From the NCBI GenBank assembly GCA_903921835.1, contig CAIXRL010000773.1, positions 1 through 6,808 on the forward strand: a DNA stretch of 6,808 nucleotides, given 5' to 3'. Positions 1 to 6,566 of the stretch are shown in pieces (positions within the stretch are counted from its first letter, which is position 1; every line of letters starts with the position of its first letter). Below the pieces are notes generated by a model that searched no databases, was not told the DNA's origin, and saw only the letters and a list, made by a program, of their open reading frames with translations. The stretch comes from Candidatus Eiseniibacteriota bacterium (GTDB taxonomy: Bacteria > Eisenbacteria > RBG-16-71-46). Both the position numbers and the translations under genes were made by a program.

Positions 1-70
1 CCTCCGGGCGGACCGCGCCGTTCCTGCGTTCGTTGGAAGACGCGGCGGGAGCGCGTCACGGAAGGCTGGA

Positions 71-222
71 TTCCCCGGTCCTGCGTCACGGGCGAACGCT
101 GGCGGCCCGTTCGGCTCGGCATCCTGCCTCGCCTCACTGCATCCAGGCGCGGGTACCCCCCCCGGCTTCGCTCGCTCCTCGGGCGCGCCGCCGTCGTTCG
201 CCCGTGACTCCGGACCGGGGAA
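71..222. repeat. Long imperfect inverted repeat, 36-base arms
   Basis: Bases 71-98 pair with 195-222 at 26 of 28 positions (mismatches only at 82/211 and 84/209). After a two-base interruption, 101-106 (GGCGGC) pairs with 187-192 (GCCGCC), giving 32 of 36 matched positions around an 80-base centre. Beyond the outer end the match continues as GGA after a 2-base gap. The left arm also contains GCGTCACGG (83-91), which is repeated directly at 53-61. No transposase or other credible gene lies inside. It could be a dispersed non-coding repeat (REP- or MITE-like) or a strong fold in the 3' region of the gene at 274-480, since it begins about 50 bases beyond that gene's stop. Its identity as a mobile or dispersed repeat is inference; the pairing is seen directly. 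Confidence 0.7.
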
Positions 223-273
223 ACTCCTGATGACACCGGCGCCCGCCCCCGATGCAGGAGCGTTGAAGAACCG

Positions 274-480
274 CTATGCCCCGTGCGCCCGGCCGAACAG
301 CAGCATGTTCGCCCGCACGATCGCCTGCTCCACGCTGAGCCCCTCGTCGTACCAGCCGCGCCAGTCGTATGCCGGGTACTCGTAGGGATCCTCGTCGTTG
401 TGCGACATCCACCACCAGCTGCATTCTGTCAGCCAGCGCTCGAAGCTCGTGTCGTCACGCGTGTGCGTTTTGTAGCTCAT
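274..480 (-). CDS. Small Trp-rich acidic protein of unknown function (68 aa)
   Basis: I do not recognise this family. The reading frame starts at an ATG (480-478) preceded by a strong Shine-Dalgarno GAGGTGA (492-486) with a five-base spacer, and ends at TAG (276-274). The frame stays open far upstream (to 1248) only because it is antisense to the peptidase gene, so the SD-linked ATG is the right start. Of 68 codons, 61 end in G or C, matching the neighbouring genes and supporting real coding. The product has six tryptophans (W16, W22-W24, W40, W43) and an acidic, tyrosine-rich middle (HNDEDPYEYPAYDW, 27-40). A YDEGLSVEQAIVRAN segment (44-58) looks like a short amphipathic helix. There is no signal peptide or membrane segment, so it is probably cytoplasmic. 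The W-x-x-YDEGLS-x-x-x-A pattern resembles short hypothetical proteins of phages and bacteria that I recall only loosely, so no function is assigned. It is transcribed divergently from the M13 peptidase. Confidence 0.75.
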   Translation of the reverse strand: MSYKTHTRDDTSFERWLTECSWWWMSHNDEDPYEYPAYDWRGWYDEGLSVEQAIVRANMLLFGRAHGA

Positions 481-520
481 GTTGGTCACCTCACGCCGGG
501 GCTTGGCCCACGACGCTGGG

Positions 521-526
521 AGGCTA
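521..526 (-). promoter_or_regulatory. Weak candidate -10 for the small minus-strand gene
   Basis: On the minus strand TAGCCT (526 to 521) fits the minimal TAnnnT of a -10 box, and its first base lies 46 bases before the ATG at 480. No TTGACA-like -35 is visible at normal spacing. The call rests mainly on position and on analogy with the plus-strand elements of this window. Confidence 0.25.
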
Positions 527-542
527 TCACGCCGCGTGCGGA

Positions 543-586
543 CCCCGGACAAGCCGCGCTCGTCACGGGCGGCTGGCCGTCCGGGG
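543..586. promoter_or_regulatory. Two-part hairpin in the divergent spacer
   Basis: CCCCGGAC (543-550) is perfectly complementary to GTCCGGGG (579-586). Inside it, AGCCGC (552-557) is perfectly complementary to GCGGCT (569-574), leaving an 11-base loop and a small asymmetric internal loop. It sits between the two divergent genes and ends ten bases before the candidate -10 of the peptidase gene, so it overlaps where a -35 or an operator would lie. It could be a dyad for a dimeric regulator acting on both genes, a structured leader, or a by-product of high GC. No T-tract follows, so it is not a typical terminator. Confidence 0.4.
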
Positions 587-596
587 AGCCGGGACC

Positions 597-606
597 TATG
601 GTTGCG
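597..606 (+). promoter_or_regulatory. Candidate -10 region of the M13 peptidase gene
   Basis: TATGGT (597-602) matches the sigma-70 -10 consensus at four of six positions and continues as TATGGTTGCG, fitting the TAnGSTTnnG pattern also found before the next two genes. It starts 48 bases before the ATG, implying a leader of about 35 bases. The hexamer 17 bases upstream (TGGCCG, 574-579) is a poor -35 and falls at the edge of the spacer hairpin. Confidence 0.4.
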
Positions 607-644
607 TCGCAGGCTCACACTCCCACTCACGCACGGAGCAACCC

Positions 645-2702
645 ATGATTCGGCACGCCCTGATCGGTCGGATGGTTTCCGCAACCCTGCTGCTCGGCGC
701 ACTTCTCGCGGCGCCGCGAACGTCGCACTCCGGCACCCTGCCGCGCGGGCAGGACCCGCTCGTTCAGGACATGGACGCAAGGGTGAAGCCCGGCGACGAC
801 TTCTTCCGGTACTCCTGCGGCCGCTGGCTCGAGTCGCATCCGATTCCCGCCGCGGAGCGCGGCTGGGGCATCGGCAACCTCGTGCAGGAGGACACGTACC
901 GGCAGTTGCGCGGCATCTGCGAGAGCGCCGCGCGCGCGGGCGCCGCCGGCGGCGCCGTGGACCAGAAGGTCGGCGACTTCTGGACGAGCGGCATGGACTC
1001 GGTCGCAATCGAGAAGGCGGGCGCCGCGCCGCTCCGGCCGTACCTCGACGAGATCGCGGCCATCCGCACGCGCGAGGACCTGCTGCGGACGGTGGCGCAC
1101 TTCCAGCGCCTGGGCTTCGGCTCGCTCTACTCGCTCTACGTCGGGCAGGACGAGCGCAACAGCGACCGCTACGCGCTGCACCTGCTGCAAGGCGGCATCG
1201 GGCTGCCCGACCGCGACTACTACTTCGGCACGGACTCGGGCACGACACGGATCCGCGCCGCGTACCGCCGGCACGTGAGCGCCATGTTCGTGCTGCTCGG
1301 CGAGAGCCCGGCGCGGGCGAAGCGCTCCAGCGGCGAGGTGTTCGCGATCGAAAGGCGCCTGGCCGGCCGCTCGCGCACGCTGGAGCAGCTGCGTGATCCG
1401 TGGGCGAACTACAACCCGACGTCGCTCGCGAAACTGTCCGCGCTCACGCCCGGCATCGACTGGGCGGCGCAGCTCGCCACCATGGGCTTCGCCGCGCAGG
1501 ACACGATCATCCTCGGGCAGCCCGAGTTCTTCGCGCAGGCCGATTCGCTGCTCGGCGGGACGCCGATCGCAGCATGGCAGAGCTACCTGCGCTGGAACGT
1601 CGTGGACAACCTCGCGGACCGGCTCGCGCGCCGCTTCGACCTCGAGCACTTCCGCTTCTACGGCACCGTGATGTCGGGCACGAAGGCGCAGCGGCCGCGC
1701 TGGAAGCGCGTCCTGGACGCCGAGGAAGGCGGCATGGGCGAGCTGATGGGCCAGGCGTGGGTGAGCCAGTACTGCTCGCCCGCCACCAAGGCGCGCTACG
1801 AGAAGCTCACCGCGGACATCTTCGCCGCGTATCGCGACCGCATCCGCGCGCTGCCGTGGATGAACGATGCGACCCGGCAGCGCGCGCTCGCCAAGCTCGA
1901 CCACGTGACACGCAAGGTGGCGTATCCCGACAAGTGGCGTGACTTCTCCACGCTGAACCTCGACCGCGGCTCCTTCGCCGGCAACCAGCTGAAGCTGAAC
2001 GAGTGGTGGTTCGGCTACTACGCGGCCAGGCTCGGGCAGCCCATCGACCGCACGACGTGGGACATGAGCCCGCAGACCTACAACGCGTATTACGACGGCT
2101 CGAAGGTGGAGATCGTGCTGCCCGCCGCGGCGTTCATGCTGCCGGGGCTGCCGGACTCGCTGGTGGACGACGCGCTGCTCTACTCGTACGCGGGCGGCTC
2201 GACCATCGGCCACGAAATCACGCACGGCTTCGACGACGAGGGCCGCCAGTTCGACGAGCACGGCAACCTGGCGCCGTGGTGGACGGCCCAGGACTCCGTG
2301 CAGTTCTTCCAGCGCTCGCACAAGCTCGTCGAGCAGTTCAACCAGTACGTTGTCGGCGACAAGCACGTGCGCGGGCAGGCCACGCTGGGCGAGAACATCG
2401 CCGACCTGGGCGGGATCGTACTCGGCTACGAAGCGTTCCAGAAGACCGAGCAGTGGAAGCAGGGCCGGTCCATCAACGGCTTCACACCCGACCAGCGCTA
2501 CTTCCTCGGCTACGCGCTCTCGTGGCTCGGCCAGCGCCGGCCGCAGGCGCTGGCGCAGCAGATCATGACGGATGTTCACGCGCCCGGGTTCCTGCGCGTG
2601 AACGGACCTCTCGCCAACGTGCCGGCGTTCTACGCCGCGTTCGGCATCAAACCCGGCGACCGCATGTACCGCGCCGACAGCGTGCGCGTCGAGATCTGGT
2701 AG
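645..2702 (+). CDS. Secreted M13-family (neprilysin/PepO-like) zinc metallopeptidase
   Basis: This 685-residue protein is a member of peptidase family M13, which cleaves peptide bonds of small peptides in a closed two-lobed cavity; the length is normal for bacterial M13 enzymes. The N-terminal lobe opens with the hallmark RVKPGDDFFRYSCGRWL (46-62). The catalytic lobe shows the substrate-binding NAYY (480-483), the zinc motif HEITH (H523, E524, H527), GENIADLGG with third zinc ligand E583 and D587, and DVHAPG...R with H645 and R651. These correspond to neprilysin His711 and Arg717 with the same six-residue spacing. The chain ends in the conserved tryptophan (W685). Residues 1-29 form a signal peptide with a hydrophobic core at 11-23 and likely cleavage after SHS; there is no lipobox cysteine, so it should be periplasmic or secreted. 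GGAG (635-638), six bases before the ATG, fixes the start; the open frame upstream overlaps the divergent gene. It lacks the C-terminal sorting tail seen in its downstream neighbour. The physiological substrate cannot be told. Confidence 0.97.
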   Translation: MIRHALIGRMVSATLLLGALLAAPRTSHSGTLPRGQDPLVQDMDARVKPGDDFFRYSCGRWLESHPIPAAERGWGIGNLVQEDTYRQLRGICESAARAGAAGGAVDQKVGDFWTSGMDSVAIEKAGAAPLRPYLDEIAAIRTREDLLRTVAHFQRLGFGSLYSLYVGQDERNSDRYALHLLQGGIGLPDRDYYFGTDSGTTRIRAAYRRHVSAMFVLLGESPARAKRSSGEVFAIERRLAGRSRTLEQLRDPWANYNPTSLAKLSALTPGIDWAAQLATMGFAAQDTIILGQPEFFAQADSLLGGTPIAAWQSYLRWNVVDNLADRLARRFDLEHFRFYGTVMSGTKAQRPRWKRVLDAEEGGMGELMGQAWVSQYCSPATKARYEKLTADIFAAYRDRIRALPWMNDATRQRALAKLDHVTRKVAYPDKWRDFSTLNLDRGSFAGNQLKLNEWWFGYYAARLGQPIDRTTWDMSPQTYNAYYDGSKVEIVLPAAAFMLPGLPDSLVDDALLYSYAGGSTIGHEITHGFDDEGRQFDEHGNLAPWWTAQDSVQFFQRSHKLVEQFNQYVVGDKHVRGQATLGENIADLGGIVLGYEAFQKTEQWKQGRSINGFTPDQRYFLGYALSWLGQRRPQALAQQIMTDVHAPGFLRVNGPLANVPAFYAAFGIKPGDRMYRADSVRVEIW

Positions 2703-2727
2703 CGGCAGCAGCGGCTTCGCGCAGCGA

Positions 2728-2763
2728 GCGAAGGAGCGGGCCCAAGCGGCTCGCTCCCTTCGC
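2728..2763 (+). terminator. Terminator-like hairpin after the peptidase gene
   Basis: GCGAAGGAGCG (2728-2738) pairs with CGCTCCCTTCGC (2752-2763) with one bulged C and a 13-base loop, starting 25 bases after the stop codon. No U-tract follows, so termination here would be weak or would need Rho; the position favours the call. Confidence 0.45.
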
Positions 2764-2818
2764 GTTCCGGGGCGCCGGCGCGGCGCCGGGCCAGCCGGGC
2801 GGGGACGCCGGCGGAACT

Positions 2819-2841
2819 GCCGGCATCCGGGGGCTGCCGGC
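2819..2841. repeat. Small GC-rich hairpin in the 2703-2952 spacer
   Basis: GCCGGCA (2819-2825) pairs perfectly with TGCCGGC (2835-2841) around a nine-base loop. It is preceded by two copies of the palindrome GGCGCC (2771-2776, 2782-2787). This spacer holds no gene that I can support. The hairpin may be a second pause or termination structure for the peptidase transcript or simply reflect GC bias. Confidence 0.35.
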
Positions 2842-2899
2842 GCGGCACGGGCCTGCGTACGCGTCTGCATCCGCGCTATGGACCTGCCCTGCCCCGTGT

Positions 2900-2909
2900 T
2901 ACGCTTTTG
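2900..2909 (+). promoter_or_regulatory. Candidate -10 region of the LTD-PLD gene
   Basis: TACGCTTTTG fits TAnnnT and the TAnGSTTnnG pattern shared with the other two plus-strand genes, agreeing with the element at 6498-6507 at eight of ten positions. It starts 53 bases before the ATG. No recognisable -35 lies 16-18 bases upstream. Confidence 0.4.
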
Positions 2910-2952
2910 TGGTCTCCTTCCCGCAGCACAATCCACTCACCGCGGAGCCTCC

Positions 2953-5900
2953 ATGAACTCCTTGTCCCGCTCCTTCCGCGCCGTCTTCACGCTCGCCGTC
3001 CTGGCGCTGGTGACCGTCGCGATCCCGGCCGCCCGCGCGGCCGCCACCCACGTCGTCATCAGCGAGTACGCGACGCGCGGAACCACGGCGTACGACGAGT
3101 ACGTCGAGCTCTACAACCCGACCGCGAACGCCATCGATCTCTCGGGCTGGAAGCTGCAGTACAAGTCGGCCACCGGCTCCAGCTATAGCGACCGGGCCAC
3201 CCTGTCCGCCGGCGCCACCATCGCGGCGCACGGCTTCTACCTGATCACCCCCCCGATCAACGCAACGACGGGCTACGCGGGCACGGTGACGCCCGACCTG
3301 GCCTCCGCGGCGTGGACCACGGGCCTGTCGGACGCCGGCGGCCACGTCCACATCATCGATGCGTCCTCGGTCGAAGTGGACAGGGTGGGCTGGGGCACGG
3401 CGAACGCGCCCGAGGGCGGCTCCGTCGCGCCGACGATGACCGTGGGCACGGTCAGCATCGAGCGCAAGGCGCTCGCCACCTCGACGGCCGACTTGCTGTG
3501 GACGGGCGGCGCGGACGCGCTGCTCGGCAACGGCCAGGACACCGACGTCAACGGCTCCGACTTCGTCTACCAGTCCCACGGCCGCAACCAGCAGAACACG
3601 GCGAGTGCGATCGAGCCCGCGTTCGCCAACGGCGGCAACGGCACCGGCCGCGCCACCGTGACGCCGTCGGTCGTGTACACCAACCGCTCGCTCGCGTCGC
3701 TCGCGATCGCATTCGCGCAGGACTCCGCGTACACCATCACCCAGATCGCCATCGCCGTGCCGACCGCGTGGACGTGGTCGCACAGCACCTCCGACGTCGC
3801 GCTCTCGGGCACCGCCTTCGCCAGCGCCACCCCGTCGGTGGTCGGCGAGACGCTGTTCGTCGCCGGCGCGGCGCTCGGCGTTGCCGACAGCGGCACCGTC
3901 ACGTTCAACAACCTCTCGACCCCGGCGGTCAAGGGAGGCACGACGTTCGCGGTCCGCACCGCGACCAGCGGCGGCGCGCTCATCCAGTTGGGGACCTCGC
4001 CCACCGTGCGCGTGCTCGAGATCACGCCCATCGTCGCGATTCACGTCAACGACGCGAACGGCGTCGCCGCGGCGCCGTACGCGGCGGGTACCGAGGCGAC
4101 CGTGACCGGCATCGTCACCGCGAACCTGAGCTCGACCCGCACGGACGTGTTCGTGCAGGACGTGACGGGCGGCGTGGACATCTACAACCCCGCGCTGCCG
4201 GGCATCACGCTGGCACCCGGCGACAGCATCACCGTGACCGGCTCGGTCACCCAGTTCCGGGGACTGATCGAGCTGACGGCGGACTTCTCGCTGCTCGTGC
4301 GGCACGCGACGGGCCGCCCGGTTCCCGATCCGCTGGTGATGACCTGCGCCGACCTCAACGCCACGTTCCACGCCGACTACACCGAGCCCAACGAGGGCCG
4401 GCTGGTGCGCGTCAACGGCGGCACGTACAACGCCACCACGTCGACGATCACGGACGCCAGCGGCACGGCCACCATCTTCATCCCGACCAGCTTCCCCGCG
4501 GTGCCGAGCGTGTTCGACGCGATCGGCATCCTCAAGCAGTACAAGCCCGGCACGCCCGCTCCCGGGGCGCCGTACACGGCAGACTACGAGCTGTGCCCGC
4601 GCACGCCGGACGACATCATCCCGCACCCGGGTCCGATCTTCCTGACCACGCCATACGAGGACACGATCGTGCCCGTCGGTGCGACGATCCACTGGACCAC
4701 GGACGTGGCGTCTTCGAGCGTGCTCTACTACGGCCTCACGCCCGCTGCGATGACGGACAGCGTCGCGGACCCGACGGCGGTGACCACGCACTCGGTCGTC
4801 CTGACGGGTCTCAACCCGGCGACGGTCTACTACTACAGCGCGGGCTCCGCCGACGTGAACGGCGAGAACTACTCGCCGGTGGCGCTGTTCTGCACGGCCT
4901 CGCCGGCGCAGACAACGGGCCAGGTCAACGTGTACTTCAACAACACCGTGGACCACAGCCTGGCGTGGCTGCACCCGGCCAACGGCAACGCCGACCTGGT
5001 CTCGCTGCTGGTGACCCGGCTCAACAATGCGCACCGCTCGGTGGACGCCGCGATCTACAGCCTGAGCGGCACCCCCGGCTCTGCGCTCGCCACGGCGCTC
5101 ATCAACGCGAAGAACCGTGGCGTGAAGGTGCGCGTGATCTGCGAGTACGACAACGCCACCAGTTCGGGCTTCTCGGCGCTGACGGCCGGCGGCGTGCCGC
5201 TGATCAACGATCGCTTCGACGCGATCAATGGCGGCCTCGGGCTCATGCACAACAAGTTCTTCGTGATCGACGGCCGCTCCGGCGCGCCGGAGAGCGTCTG
5301 GGTGTGGACGGGCTCGTGGAACCCCACGGACCCGGGCACCAACAACGACCTGCAGAACTCGATCGAAGTGCAGGACCAGGCCCTTTCGGTCGCGTACACC
5401 ATGGAGTTCGAGGAGATGTGGGGCAGCAGCACCGAGACGCCCAACGCCTCCGTGTCGCGCTTCGGGGCGCGCAAGCTCGACAACACGCCGCATCATTTCG
5501 TGATCGGCGGCCGCAGCGTCGAGAGTTACTTCAGCCCCTCCGACGGCACGAACTGGCAGATCATCAAGACCATCAACGCGGCGCAGCACTCCGTCGGCTT
5601 CGAACTGCTCACGGTGACGCGCTCGGACATTTCGGCCGCGCTCATCGCGCGGCACACGGCCGGCGTCGCCGTCCGCGGCGACCTCGACAACAGTTCGGAC
5701 TCCGGCTCGGAGTTCGCGAACATGGCCGCGGCCGGGCTGGACGTGCACGTGAAGTACGGCTACTCGGGCCTGCTGCACCACAAGTACATGATCACGGACG
5801 CCAGTGACCCGCACTGGGCCGGCACCGTGCTCACCGGCTCGCACAACTGGTCGGCGTCCGCGGAGAACTCGAACAACGAGAACACGCTGATCGTGCACGA

Positions 5901-6270
5901 CGCCGACATCGCGAACCAGTACCTGCAGGAGTTCGAGGCCCGCTACCTGCAGTTCGGCGGCGCCGACTCCGTGCACGTCACGGACGCGGGCAGCCTGCAC
6001 GTGCCGCGGGTCGTGTCGCTGTCGCAGAACTATCCGAACCCGTTCGGCGCCACGACGCTCATCGCGTACGAGATTCCGGTCGCGCAGAAGGTCGTGCTCC
6101 GGCTGTTCGACGTCCAGGGTCGTGTCGTTCGCACACTCGTGAACGACCGCCAGGTGCCTGGGCGCTACCAGGTGACGCTCGAAGCGCGCGGCCTGGCCGC
6201 GGGCGTGTACCTGTGCCGGCTGGAGTCCGGGAGCGTCTCGCAGCAGAAGAAGATGCTGCTGCTGAAGTAG
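2953..6270 (+). CDS. Exported LTD/OB/Fn3/phospholipase D-like protein with C-terminal sorting tail
   Basis: This 1105-residue protein is probably an extracellular or cell-surface nuclease or phosphodiesterase. The start is set by GGAG (2944-2947) five bases before the ATG, followed by a signal peptide (hydrophobic core 10-25, likely cleavage after ARA, residue 29). Domains in order: lamin-tail domain, about 33-150, with ISEY, YDEYVELYNPT and LSGWKLQ, extending to a SIERKA strand; an unassigned beta-rich stretch (about 217-355); two OB-fold-like segments (about 370-450 and 470-555; TVTGIVTANL, VFVQD, GRLVRVNGG); an Fn3-like domain (about 560-650). Two PLD halves follow, about 655-825 and 855-1003. 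Their active sites are H766-N-K768 with D773 then GSWN (787-790), and H942-H-K944 with D949 then GSHN (962-965), so both HxK(x)4D motifs are intact. The tail (about 1024-1105, QNYPNPFG... to a terminal lysine) is a Por/type IX-type or FlgD Ig-like sorting domain. LTD and OB modules commonly accompany secreted nucleases, which favours DNA/RNA over phospholipid as substrate; that choice is inference. Confidence 0.9.
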   Translation: MNSLSRSFRAVFTLAVLALVTVAIPAARAAATHVVISEYATRGTTAYDEYVELYNPTANAIDLSGWKLQYKSATGSSYSDRATLSAGATIAAHGFYLITPPINATTGYAGTVTPDLASAAWTTGLSDAGGHVHIIDASSVEVDRVGWGTANAPEGGSVAPTMTVGTVSIERKALATSTADLLWTGGADALLGNGQDTDVNGSDFVYQSHGRNQQNTASAIEPAFANGGNGTGRATVTPSVVYTNRSLASLAIAFAQDSAYTITQIAIAVPTAWTWSHSTSDVALSGTAFASATPSVVGETLFVAGAALGVADSGTVTFNNLSTPAVKGGTTFAVRTATSGGALIQLGTSPTVRVLEITPIVAIHVNDANGVAAAPYAAGTEATVTGIVTANLSSTRTDVFVQDVTGGVDIYNPALPGITLAPGDSITVTGSVTQFRGLIELTADFSLLVRHATGRPVPDPLVMTCADLNATFHADYTEPNEGRLVRVNGGTYNATTSTITDASGTATIFIPTSFPAVPSVFDAIGILKQYKPGTPAPGAPYTADYELCPRTPDDIIPHPGPIFLTTPYEDTIVPVGATIHWTTDVASSSVLYYGLTPAAMTDSVADPTAVTTHSVVLTGLNPATVYYYSAGSADVNGENYSPVALFCTASPAQTTGQVNVYFNNTVDHSLAWLHPANGNADLVSLLVTRLNNAHRSVDAAIYSLSGTPGSALATALINAKNRGVKVRVICEYDNATSSGFSALTAGGVPLINDRFDAINGGLGLMHNKFFVIDGRSGAPESVWVWTGSWNPTDPGTNNDLQNSIEVQDQALSVAYTMEFEEMWGSSTETPNASVSRFGARKLDNTPHHFVIGGRSVESYFSPSDGTNWQIIKTINAAQHSVGFELLTVTRSDISAALIARHTAGVAVRGDLDNSSDSGSEFANMAAAGLDVHVKYGYSGLLHHKYMITDASDPHWAGTVLTGSHNWSASAENSNNENTLIVHDADIANQYLQEFEARYLQFGGADSVHVTDAGSLHVPRVVSLSQNYPNPFGATTLIAYEIPVAQKVVLRLFDVQGRVVRTLVNDRQVPGRYQVTLEARGLAAGVYLCRLESGSVSQQKKMLLLK

Positions 6271-6286
6271 CTCTCGTCCGATCCAA

Positions 6287-6327
6287 GCGCCCCGGGCCGC
6301 CACGCGCGGCCCGGGGCGCGTTCGTTT
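6287..6327 (+). terminator. Strong intrinsic terminator of the LTD-PLD gene
   Basis: GCGCCCCGGGCCGC (6287-6300) pairs perfectly with GCGGCCCGGGGCGC (6306-6319) around a five-base loop (CACGC). It is followed, after one G, by the T-rich TTCGTTT (6321-6327). It begins 16 bases after the stop codon. This is the clearest terminator in the window and separates the gene from the next unit. Confidence 0.88.
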
Positions 6328-6413
6328 GCGGAACTCGCGGCGGGCGCGCTTCCGGCGCGGCGCCGTGTCGGCACTCGGCGCCACCGGAGTTCGCCCGTCC
6401 TGCGCGATCCGCG

Positions 6414-6454
6414 GGGGCCGGCCGATGCCTCGCCTTTGGGTGAGCGGGGCCGGC
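6414..6454. repeat. Nested hairpin with flanking direct repeats
   Basis: GGGGCCGGC occurs at 6414-6422 and again at 6446-6454. Because its core is self-complementary, GCCGGCC (6417-6423) can pair with GGCCGGC (6448-6454). Inside, CTCGCC (6429-6434) pairs with GGTGAG (6439-6444, one G-U) around the tetraloop TTTG. The whole lies between the terminator and the candidate promoter of the last gene. It matches no riboswitch I know; a regulator-binding dyad or small RNA is possible. Apart from this structure, a GAACTC/GAGTTC pair (6331-6336, 6387-6392) and the promoter candidate, I see nothing in 6328-6554. Confidence 0.4.
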
Positions 6455-6497
6455 AGGCCTTCCGGGAGGTCTTCAGGCAGATTGTCCGCTGGCGGAG

Positions 6498-6507
6498 TAG
6501 GCTTATG
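6498..6507 (+). promoter_or_regulatory. Candidate -10 region of the last gene
   Basis: TAGGCTTATG fits TAnnnT and the TAnGSTTnnG pattern seen before the other two plus-strand genes. It lies 69 bases before the chosen start at 6567. A TTGTCC at 6482-6487 is too close to be its -35 (ten-base spacer); TTCAGG at 6472-6477 is rather far (twenty bases). Confidence 0.4.
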
Positions 6508-6566
6508 GGGCTACGGACGGGATTTCGCGTACGCCCGCCGCCTTCGCTCAACTTATGAGGCCGCTC

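Noticed and set aside
2..386. Open plus-strand frame from the window edge (possible tail of an upstream gene)
   Set aside because: The frame is Pro/Ala/Ser/Arg-rich with no family signal, runs through the inverted repeat and into the small minus-strand gene. It looks like non-coding repeat sequence left open by high GC.
274..480. Small gene as half of a toxin-antitoxin pair
   Set aside because: There is no adjacent co-directional small partner, no recognisable toxin or antitoxin motif, and the next gene is divergent.
369..644. 92-residue N-terminal extension of the M13 peptidase
   Set aside because: It would overlap the divergent small gene and bury the signal peptide, and the GGAG-linked ATG at 645 gives a normal M13 start.
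481..1248. N-terminal extension of the minus-strand small gene to 324 residues
   Set aside because: The added part is Arg/Ser/Pro-rich and antisense to the peptidase gene. The strong SD at 486-492 and the change in composition place the start at 480.
3312..5807. 831-residue plus-strand frame overlapping the LTD-PLD gene
   Set aside because: It is a +1-type shadow with extreme Arg content and no recognisable motif, while the overlapping frame carries clear domains and catalytic residues.
2899..6384. 1161-residue open frame on the minus strand
   Set aside because: It is antisense to the whole LTD-PLD gene. Its translation is Arg/Val/Gly/Asp repetitive with no domain, as expected when G/C third positions remove stops on the opposite strand.
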